From: Xiphydria camelus
Taxonomy: Eukaryota; Arthropoda; Insecta; Hymenoptera; Xiphydriidae
Assembly (NCBI GenBank): GCA_963678675.1
Contig: OY783195.1
Coordinates: 6,148,001-6,212,000, forward strand
Reading direction: 5' to 3'
DNA: 64,000 nucleotides
The position numbers were made by a program, and so were the translations under genes. Of this stretch, positions 25,784 through 37,700 are shown piece after piece (within the stretch, counting starts at the first letter, position 1; the number at the start of each line of letters is the position of its first letter). The notes below the pieces were generated by a model, which did not search any database, had not been told where the DNA came from, and was given only the letters and a program-made list of their open reading frames with translations.

Positions 25784-28700
25784 CTAGAAGTACTAGAAGC
25801 ACACCGACACTGGCATATAGATTTTATTAGTCATCGTGTGACTGGAGAGTGCGTTACGTGTTCGCCAGGTTTAACAGCTGAGGTGCGCGAAGGGAATGAT
25901 GCATATACCTATTGTTCCTTTAATTACATAAGTGTTTCAATGTGAATAGATCGCGCCAGATTTGATCGAAGTATAAGTATTGTGTATTTCGAGAATGTCA
26001 CATCTCCATAGAATGCGTTCAAGTTAATGGACATTTATGTCTATTTGTGTTTCCGAGATCTTCGTTGTATGGTGTTATTAATTTTCTTAGAGATACTTCT
26101 TCATCCTTATTAAAGTGACGAATGCGCGATGAAATGTAGGTAAGGTCGAGAAATACACAAAAGGATAGTCAAGAGGAATGAGTCCTTACCTTGCTTTGAG
26201 GACATCGGACATCGGTCGTAGAGGTGTTGATGAACTTTCTGCGGAGAAACGAGACAGTTTATTTGTAAGGTAATTCAATTCTATATACGCGCACTGAATT
26301 AATTCGTTACTTAGGTTTGCTACTTCCTTTACAAAGTAGCAAAGGGGTTTACGAAATACAGAGTGCGTATTTAAGATTGGTATAATTGTTACAATATATT
26401 ACAATGTGTGTGGAGTAATTACAGGCTTCACACAGCCCCTATTTATTTTATTTTAGGGGAAATACGAGACCATTTATCAATTCTAATTTCCGGTAAGAAA
26501 CATTAATTTAACTAGGTTATTATATTTGAAAGGAAATATTGATGCAGATAGATACAGTAAGAATTGTAGTACCATTATAGTAAACAAAAGTGGACAATTT
26601 TGACCCTTTTCACGTAATCTAAAACGATGAAAAGTCACACTCAACTGAGAAGCTGAATAATAGGTGGTATCAGAGGATAAATATAGTTATCTCTCTATTG
26701 AAAAAGTATCATAGATTCTCATAGAAAACTTGTAAAATCCCCATAGAATTCCCATGGGAATTTGATGTGCTTTTGACACACCAATTCCAGATACCCTCTC
26801 CTAAGAATCTGAGAGAGATGAATGGATATGTATTGGATTCTATCTGTAAAAACAAATAAAATCTTGTAAGGATCTATTAGTAATTACAAATAGAACGGCG
26901 TGTGTACAGGTCTTTATTATCTTTATGGGATTTTACTTATTTTTACGGATACATTGTAAATTCGGTAAATCCCTATTCATCATCTCAGATACCTACACAC
27001 AGAATCAAATGTATTCTTGTTCGTCCTTATTAAACTTTTTTAACGGATATCTGGAATTGCTGTGTCAAAAGTACATCGGATTCCCATAGAAATTGTCTAT
27101 GGGAATCCTTGGAATCTTTTCAATAGGGATAGGGGAAGATTGCAAGTTTTAGGGTGAAGAGGGGGAAACTTAAAAAAATAGAAGAATAAAGGGGAATAGG
27201 GGACACACTGTGAAGCCTGTAATTAATTTGAGGAGTTCTTACGCCTGGAGCCTTGCTTGCTCGAAGTGTCGCTCATTCCGAGACCCATTGCGCCTGCCTG
27301 TCTACTTTTTGTCGTCGACTGTTGCACTCTAAAACACACGGAAGCCAATCGTGCGATCACAGAATTGAGTTAACTTTATTAGAAATTAAAATTGGTTGTT
27401 TAAAAACCGATTATTTAAAACGTTACTTACGATGTTTTCGATGAAGAATCTAGAGGAGTTCTGACACCTTTCGAGCCGAGTACTTCTCCCGCAATATTCA
27501 CCCTGCTGCCTTGTCCTGAAGAAATCAAAGATTCGGCTATGTCACGCGTAGCAGAAATCATAAAAGCAGAGAACCGAGAATGCGAGACCTACCAATTTTC
27601 GACTGTACATTCTGCGATTTTTTTCCCAAGTTCGGATTCGCTTGCATCTGCGTAGAATAGGCTGGCGTCTTTCCAGAAGCCAATCCGGCTAAACGCCTCT
27701 CTTCTTCGTACTTTTTCAAATCCTCGTTTTCCTGTTTGGTCAACTTTGGTGGATTCTGAAAGCGCGAATTTTTAGAAAGGAACAATGTTGGATCATTATA
27801 AGACGCTGCGCCACTTTGCTTGCTTTGTTTTCATAAATAGTATTAAATTTCGCAGCAAAGTAGCCACGTTTTACTTATGCACGACCGTCAAGCGACCGAC
27901 AATCACAAGTCTGGTTACCGGATACTCACAGTCTGTCCTTCGAGCCGCACTTCGATCGAGTCCAACTTCTGGATGACTCCGGTCAAGAGGAATATCACGT
28001 CCCGATCCTTCTCCTTATTCAACAAACATCGCACGTTTCCCTCCAACTGAGACAAGAGTTTCTTGTCCGTTGGTAATCGAAGCATGGATTTCATAACGGG
28101 CAAAATCGTGACGACCTTCAACCTGACATTAGCAATCGGATCTTCGGTCAAGCGCAGTACTGTTGCATAAAAGTGTTCCTTGAAGTAGACGGAGGAGAAT
28201 ATCGCCATCGCTTCTATCATTATGCGGAGGAACAGGAGCCTCACGTAGGAATTTCGATTTCGCGCAAATTCCGTATAGATCTTGCTGTGAAGCTCGATAC
28301 GTTGCGTGGATTTTAGATTGTGTCGCAAGAATACGAGAAGGCACCTGCCAGCGGACAATCGAACTGGTATCGGTCGCTGCGAATACATTTATAACGTCTC
28401 GATTACGTTGCACTTTCGAATGGATTTTATTGCATTCGGGCAGGCGATACTTACTGCGTTTAATGCTCGATTTAAAGCTACCGGTACGAAATACGTGTAA
28501 ATGAAATCGCTTGGGAAACACGTGGGCAACGTTTCGAGCTGTTGAAACATCTGTACCGACAATCTCCAATTATTACCCGACGATATTTCCGTTTCGCACT
28601 TTAGCAGAGCCTTTCCTAGCTCCACGCCAGATGCATCCTGCGTGAAAAATGCCTTTGTCGCGAATGTTTCATTGCAGTTTTTAAGGAAGGGAAGTGAAAA

Positions 28701-31700
28701 AAAGAAGGCGAGGCAGTGCAGCTTTTCACTTCGGTACTATAATTATTTATCTAGATTATTTAACTTTCTCACGAAGTTGTAACACGGAGAATAACGACTT
28801 CGTTGGAACAAGCCAATAGAGCAAAATTTACAATAAGTAAAACAGAATTGCAGAGCTCTAATCCAGTCAGATGTTAAAAAATAGTGGGTTTTAATGATTC
28901 CTTATTTGAAAAAATGACCAATCTTTTCTCGTTTGAGCATTATAAAGGAATAAGAAAAAGCGGTCTAATGGTGTTTGTAATAAATTTGGTAGTTTTGGGG
29001 AAATGATACTGAAAGAAAATGGCTGAGATTTGTAATCGAAATAATTTATTTTCATAAGAACACATCGAAATTGTGAGGTATAGAAGATAACAAGAAAGAT
29101 CACTCTTTAACGAACGAATACCTTAACAATCCTTTTCTCATACTACAAGAAACACGCGCAACAATATCAACTGCATGTCACGCATCATCATAACGATTTA
29201 CAGAAACTGGGAACTGGTAGCATGACCATCTCAAAATTGAGAGTTCATACGAATTGTTGCAGTGTTTCAGTCGCCAGAAGGTATTGTGAAATTATTTGAC
29301 AAATCCCGAGGGACGAAATTTTAGAAATAATGTCTTTTAATAACTTTAAAAAAAGGATGACTTTCTACTGACTTGATTTAAAAAAATGACCAAGCCCTGG
29401 ATGTAACAAAATTGAGGACAAAATAAATAGTATACGAGAAAAAGCATCAAGTGGAACAGAAAACAATAATGCACAGTGACGTTAAGATGGCATAAAACCA
29501 TCGACGGAAGAATGCTAATCGATTGTCCGACAAACCGTTAATTGACCGCTAGTTTGTAGGACACGGGACCAGGAGGCAAACACCGTTTGTTCGTGACTTA
29601 CCAAATTGTCGGTACCGATCGTTTGATTTTGCGCCAAAAGCTCCAAGGTGCGACTCAGATATGGAACGAGGCCTTGAAGAACTTCCTCGGAATTATCTAT
29701 CAACAATTTGACCAACTCGGCCTGCAGTAATGCGCATCTGGAACCGAAGACTTTTGCCACCTGCGAGAAGCGATCGATGCGAATCGTCACGAATGAAGCG
29801 TTTCTTTTTACAGATAACTTCGAAAGGGGGAAAATTGTATTTACTTCGTGAATTCCACATGCGATGGTACGTCGCACCATGTAATAGGGGTCAATGACCA
29901 GCTCGCTAAACGTTGGTAGTAACGCGGTAAGGTCCCCCATAGCGGTCGAAACGAAAAGGAACATGGCAGGAATGTTAAAAGCGCATTGTCGGCGGCATTC
30001 TACATATCTTCCGTTCACCAGGGGATTGTTACTCATCTGAAAGGAGTCAAAAAGAGGGGGTAAACATATCTCCCTTCGCTTCTAAAATTCCTTTCCTTTC
30101 GATTGTTCACACTTAATAGGATGGGTATTTTAAAGGCATTTTCAGGTTTTACATGGTATTTTAAAAGTGTACGAGATTGTCTTTTTTGGACAACAGGCCT
30201 TGCTCGTGTCGGTAAAATACACTCAACCAAATGAATCTATCTTCAAAAGTAATTTTTCAGGCATATTTAGTAGTAAATATATAGCAAATACAAATAAACG
30301 TACAAAAAAAAATATTACTTCATCAAAATTACCGTCTCCTTTTTTCAGGGTGTCACTCAATTCCGCTCACAAAATTCCCTGACTGAAATTACTAATTTTC
30401 CCTGACTTTTTAATGTACGAGACTTGAGGAAACAATTGAAATGCTGCAATAATATGGTTCATATATACAAAAAGAAATGCTTACGTGTTTCTCTTAATTT
30501 GAATATTTCATATTTTTGAACGATAATCGGGTAAGGGATAACATTGATATGCCAAAATTATTATACATGTACACTGACTAAACCTGAAATATGTTGCTAT
30601 GTTATTAATTATCACTTATCACGCAAGCGTTTATTTGAATCATATGAGTATGAAAACAATATAAATGCACTGTTGGCTGTACTTACAGAAATTATAATTT
30701 TAAAATACATAGAGATACGTTTTCTCTCTCTCTATATATTTCAACAGCTTATTACTGCTCGGGATCAGGTTAATATGATATAATAATTTTAATCGAAATT
30801 ACTACAAATTTTTAACATAAAATAATCGAAGAGAAGAATCTTCAAATCCCTCTGAATCTATAAAAAATTCTCTGGTATTTCCCTGACTTCTTCCTGACCG
30901 ATCAAATTTCCTGACATTTCCCGATCTTCCAGTTGAGTGGCCCCATTATGTTTTTATTCCTTTTTACATAATTTTATGTGCTTCAATAAAAGCATAGACG
31001 GATGTATGTACATGCTACAAGGCTACGTTTTCGAAAATTACAAAAACAAACAGCGTAAATTGAACGCGGAATCCACGAGTATTTTCGTGGAGAATAAAAG
31101 CTTCCTCGCACAGAAGAATATATATAAAAAAAAGAGCCGGTGCAAAAAGTTGGCAAGCAATTCAATTTCTCGCAATAACAATAGATATATATGCGAATGC
31201 GACGAAAGCGGAAAGAAAGTCAAAACGCATTGGGGTGTCGTGATTCCGAGCAGGCCTCGAGGTCTATTTTTAGAGTCACGTATAAAAAATGATGCAAGAG
31301 ATGCAACACGTGCTCTCCAAGTAGGTTGTTCCAGATCTTAAATATATTTCGTCGATCTTTATTTGCACTGGCTCCTGCGAACCGTTTCCTCATTTATTTA
31401 CTTCTGCATGCTGCGCACTTACGTAGGGGTAATCTTGTTTCGTATTGTCTTTCTTCGCCACTTGAATTCCCATTTGCGCGAGCTGTTGATAATACTTTAG
31501 CAGCCAAGTTTCTTCCGATGCCGTTAAACTGCCTGAAACAAACACGTTCTTATGCACCGGAATGCATCGCCACTTAATTACGTTGTCTACGCCTGGATTC
31601 GTTGCAGAGACAGGTTTACAAAACAGAAATGAATATATCGTGTCTGGTATCTATAGAGTTTTACGGGGGGATTATTAAAGAATATATTTACTTTGCAGGC

Positions 31701-34700
31701 CGAGCGCCAGCTTTCCAAATTCCTGGGCAATAACGCAGACCACATCGTCGTCGGACTTAAGTGCACCTTCGCACAATTTCTTTACGAGTGGTGCTATCGT
31801 GCCTTTTATGGTGTCTGTAATTGGCAAGGGGAATCCCTTTTTAATTCACATTTTCGCGCGATAGATATTTGTGTTAGTACATTTCCCAATTTGCTATAGC
31901 AAATATGGGGCGACTTGGGCAAGAATTGGGGTCAAACAATGGAAGCTCTTTTCATAATCGCGTAGAGTAGATCCTATAAGAGTATGTATGCATATTTTAT
32001 GCAGCATTGGACACTTGTTTGTCATAAATTTGCAATGTAAATCTCCTAATTCCAGGTATACTTACTTCGGTACGCGGTCTTATCTTTAAAGCGAATGGAC
32101 CATTTCTGCAGAGACGAACTGAAGCTACTACCGGCTTAGCTCCGTTTTAAATACTTGGGGATAAAATGGGACTACCTTTAATCAACTGTCACGCGAAACT
32201 GATAAAATATCTTTGGAATTGATTTTCTTCATTTTTGGTAGATCTTTCTAGAAATTCATAATTGATTCAACTTGACCCAATTCGATTTAATTTAATATAT
32301 ATAAAAATATACAGCGTTGCCGTACAGATACAATTAATGTCATCAGCATACAGTTATGAATATGCAGCCACTCGTTCTTTTCTTTTAGTTAATTTATGAC
32401 TCGCTTTAGTAGAATCCAATCTTTTCTTCTACACGCTTAAAGTCATACAACCAATTTTGCGAGAGCTGCGCCACAGTTAATCTCAGCTTATTTCAATCCA
32501 TTTCTAACGGAGTTAAACCCGGATTAAGTTTAGACCACCTCTGTAGAATTACCCCAGGAAAGCTAACAGTGAAGATCTATAATCTTCTCTCGACTTTGAC
32601 CACAATTCCCGCCAAAGTCCCTTCGAAAAAGATACCTTGTTGAAACTGAGGCAGCAGGTGGACTATTGTCTGAACGGAGGCATGACGTACCATGCTCTCC
32701 TCATCACTTGCCAACTCGACGAGAGACGGAAGCAACGCAGGCTTTACGGACTCAGCCCCGATACCCTCGGCTACGTAACGTAGTTGCAAGCAGATGCAAG
32801 CTCGCACCTCACTATTTACATCCTGACAGAGCGAATGCACCGTCGGCAGAACTTCGTTTTTTATCCTGACAAGAAGTAACGGTTGAACTTCGTTCGTCAA
32901 AAGAGCCGGCCGAGTAAAATACGAAGACGAGAAAAGCCATTAATCATTTCAAGCGATGCCTTCCCAGAATGCGAAGGAACAGAGCTATTACATGACGACG
33001 AGGCCAGGAGCTTTTCAAATTCCCACCCCAAATTGGATCATTACGAGCGAGAAAGGAAATAAATTGTCTCTCCGTGAAGCGGCAGTTTTCTCCCATCTCT
33101 GCACCTTTCAATGAAATTTCTATCGTACGATGCAACGCTAATTCGAAAGCCAATCGGCGTTCCTTCCGTATTTTTGGAAACCCTATTCAATATTACAGTA
33201 AGCAGTGTCTATGCAGTCCATTTATCGCGTGTCTTTAAGAAAGAAAGGAGAGAGACGAATTTTATTTTAAAAAAAACAAAATGATTTTATTTAAAAATCC
33301 TGAATTCAAATTTTCTAGAATACTTAAAAACTATTAGAAATAGAAATAGTTAAAACACGTTAATATACAATGTGCACTGGCTTCTTATGCATTATTAGGT
33401 GAGAATCTATGAAATCCAGATAAGATACAATCCCGCGGTCCCTTGATTCGTATCTTAAACGAGATTTACTACACATTACTCACATGAATAGTTTGCTCAA
33501 AGAAATATACAGTAGGACCTCGATTATCCGAATCAATTGGGACCAAGCCTAGTTCGGATTAGCGAAAGTTCGGACAATAGAACAGTCACATGATGGGTAA
33601 AACGATACTTGAAACATAACTCAGTCCATATATATTTTTGATTATAAACATTTATAAAAAATTATAGAAATTAAATGCTTAGTATCATGAAATTCATCAT
33701 TTTTTGCCGGCGTATGACCAACGGTAATAAAAGAAAATTAGGTATGTATGTCTTCCAAAATTTCGAACCGATGTTCAAATAATAAAAAATCGGTAAATCG
33801 TGGTTCGGATAATACGTTCGGATGAAGTAAGTTGAGGTTCGGATAACGGAGGGCGCGAATAACAGAGGCTCGAATAATCGAGGTTCTACTGGACCTACAT
33901 TCCAGATGAATTTTGAGGGCAAACTTCGGGAAGAAATATACTTACAACAAGGCATCAAATCGAGTACAAATCTTTCCCATTAATTTGCAGCACGATATTC
34001 TCGAATTTACGGGCTGAGACAATTGTCCTCTGCTTACAGCCAATGGAAGTATCTGTGGAATTCCATTCCGACTTTATTTTTCTCGCTAATCTAACGTGCG
34101 AGGAATGCTTCGGATTAACTTCGAATTCACGAGGCCTTTCGACGATTATCTTAGTTTTATACGAGGTTTCTTTCGCGTCGTTTTCATTACACATTTCCAC
34201 TGAGAAATGCTTTAACATTTCATTCACGTACCTCTTGTCTTATGACGTCTATAGGCAGTAATTCGATCACGTCCAGCAAGGTCTCCAGCCACGCGTGAGC
34301 CACAACTTTAATCATTCGTATCGATATTGTATTAGGTACGTTGGAGAGATTTGAAGTAGGTACTCGAGGAGTGCATTATGCACGCGGATCGTCTCACCTG
34401 GATCTCTGCTGTCTAACGAATGCAAGATACTCTGTAGGAATGTTTGAGCGAAGGTGACGTGATTGACCAGTTTCTGTTCCAGTATCGATTTGAAGGTGGA
34501 GGAAGCAGCCATGTGAAACTCTGTCGAGGCGGTGTGCAGAGTTTGCTGCATCTTCGGTATCACCCGCGTTATGCATAATTGAGTATCACCGGCCAGTAGG
34601 CTCGGCAATGTTTGTATAGCGCTTAGTTTCTGGATTTCGTCGCCTTTGCTGTAAAAGTTTGCTGGTATCGATAAAGGAAGATCGTGCTAGAGAATTTCGG

Positions 34701-37700
34701 TATAGTTATGCTTTAGAAACCGCTGTAATTCGTCTTGTCCTTGGAAAGTATTGAAAAACAATAGAGTATCATTTGAATAGTATGAAATCACTCTTAAATA
34801 AAAATTTAAAGATAATCAGAAGTCAAACTATATAGAGGTAACTATATAATTATACGAATGGTATCTTATTTGCTGAATTTTGCCGCTATACTGTAATAAA
34901 TGGTAGATATCGATAATAAAAAGTGTTTCCAGCAAAGTTCTAGATTTTCAAGCAGTAGAAATCGATATTATTTTTTTCAGCTTGAAAAACATTCCTGTAA
35001 CAATGAATACTGTTTCGCTCGAATGAAACTGACCCAATGGCACTTGTTTTATATACCAAGAATTTGGTAGGATAACGAAAGATCGTGCTAGAGAATTTCC
35101 GTATAACTATGCTTTAGAAACCGCTATCATTCGTCTTATCATTGGGAAGTAATGAAAAACAATGCAGTATTGTTCAAACAGTACGGAGAAATTCTTAAAT
35201 CAAAAATTTAAAGGTAATAAGAGGTCAAATTATGTAGGGATAACTATATAATTATCTCAATGGTATTTTATTTCTTGGATTTTCTGCTGTACTGTAATGA
35301 TGAGCTGATGACGATAATAAAAATGTTACCAGTGAAGTTTTAGATCGTCAACTAATAGGGATCGATATTATTTGTTTAAGCCTTGCAAGACATTCCCATA
35401 ACAATACTATTTAACTCAAATATAGCTGGCGCAAAGGAACTTTTTTTTATACATGAAGAATCTCTAGTACAATAATAGAAGTAACGGATAATCAACCATT
35501 TATTGGAATGAATATCTCGCGATTGGCCACGTTTCCATCGAAAGGAAATGCGTGAGCACGCTTTACTTGATACTACGGATTAATTAATATTGCGCAATGA
35601 GAGAAACTTTGTAAGGTAGATGCGTAACTCGATCGGAATTGTAATTAAATACAGCAGCTATCTGAACTAGTTATGATTCATCTTAAGGAAAATATACGAT
35701 ACACCCCTGGGTGGATCGGAATCAGAGAGAATCGATAATGCGAGGGAATGATAGCAATGCATGTAAAAGACGCAAACTGATCAAACGTTTCATAAGCACT
35801 CGATTCATTTGAATACTATGTCACTACGTTCATTCTATAGAACAATAGGACAGGTCGGTAGGTCATCGATACCGTTAGCCGTCTACCATAGGAGGCATGA
35901 TATACATAACATTTCCACAGATAGTAAATACATATAATGGATTGTGCCTAAGAAAAATACACAAATGACTCCAGCTTCCCAGACAGTAGGGAATATTGAT
36001 AAATATCATTAGGATATTTATAATGACTGAAAATATTCAGAATCTATTCATATTGCAAGTATATTTGTGATCAGATATTAAGTAAACAGAAAATATTCGT
36101 GAATATTTCAGATGTTCTTTGAATATTCGTCAATATTGCCTGCTTAATATTTGATCAGATAATGACCAATATACTAGTGATATTGTGTATAGCTACAATT
36201 TTACTTCCATCGCGTGAATGACTTTCTGATAGACTTGCTTTCGATTAACGATTTTTAGTATCCGTGATTTGTGGAAATAATAAATTTGACTAATCCCTCG
36301 AATCCTCAAATTTGTAAATTGAAGGTGGGTTGATTAGAATAATTATTGTATGCTATGCAGTAGTGAGCATTGTGAAACACAGTTTTGCCATTCTTTCTTC
36401 CAGAATCCGATTAATAATTGATCGGATCTAATAGAATAAGTAAGTCTAATAGTAATTAGACGCAGAGGTTGCTTGCGGTAGATACCGATCCTACATATCT
36501 GTAGAATACTTTTGAAATATTGCTGAAATATTCATAGTATATTCTAGTGATGTTTATAAAATATTTGCTTCACCCACAAAAGTGACCCTTCTGTGATATC
36601 TGGAAAATATCTTACAGACATCGTCTAAATAGGTATAAACTGATATCTCACAGATATTCAATATCTGTTCTCGAATAGGTATTCATACGATATTTGTGCG
36701 ATATATTTCTGCTGCCTGGGTTTGTTTTACACGTCAAGAGACGAACGCGGAAGTGTCGTTTGAACGACGCAAATTTCGGCCGACAGGAACGATTTAAACG
36801 CGTGACAACTGCTCTCGCAACTGTACAAATCAAAGGGCTTCTTCGGCATCACGCCGTCGTGACACCGCGCAACAATTGCACCGTAGAATTCCGACATATC
36901 AGTGCCTTTCGTCAGTCGATCACCGCCTCCTTCGCTGGATAACCTAAGCGTCGTCGGGCGAAGCTCGCTCATCCTGGCGTTACGCGCGAGTTATTCGTCC
37001 TAAAGGGAATTTCTTACGAAGTGCAACATCGCGGCGTATAATTAGCGTCCCGCGGACGAGACAGTCAAACAACGCCGTGTATTTTTAGGACGGTGCGATG
37101 GACGGCGCGGAGAGACAGATGAAATTATCATCGATCGACGGCACGGTTTTCGGGGTAGGATCGTCGCACGGGTACTCACGGGTCGGCTGCTAAGTCGCAT
37201 GGGCCTTCACCTCCCTCTTGCCACATTTTCACCACTCATTTTACTCATCGATTTCGGGAAATCGAGCCGATTGATACACACTTTGCTCGGCGACACTCGC
37301 GTACGCGCTTGGTATGTACGAAGCTCACTTGACGCAAGAAAACCAACACGACTAACGGATGACAACTAAAAACCGGAGGCTATATTGTTTAGCTGCCTGA
37401 CCCGCGAGCGCAGCCGAGGACTGCCGAAGGTATACGATGTTTGGTCTACCTCGCGCGGCTCCGTGTACACCGGGTAGGACGCGAAAAACGTCATAGAACT
37501 GCAGCGGCACTAAATGACAATAATTGTGGGTAATTTGGTTACGTAAATCGGAAACCTTGATTCAGCAGTCACCGCTGATTATACGCTTTCAGTTGGAGCT
37601 CGACGAGTCGCTCGATCGAATTGCCCGGTTTGCGTTGGGTCGGCTTCGAAGGAGCGTCTATTTACATGCGCGCGCGAGCACTCTCAATTTCCGCTGCAAT

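Noticed and set aside
32577..32900. Reading 32577-32900 as a stand-alone gene
   Set aside because: Only 32636-32865 is the PPP4R4 exon; both ends of the ORF read into intron beyond clear splice sites.
33955..34227. 90-codon minus-strand ORF as coding
   Set aside because: Only the 33946-34052 part is exon, and it uses a different frame (ILPLAVSRGQ...).
36727..36972. 81-codon minus-strand ORF in the GC-rich island of PPP4R4 intron 2
   Set aside because: No similarity and no supporting splice sites; the CpG-rich composition explains its openness.
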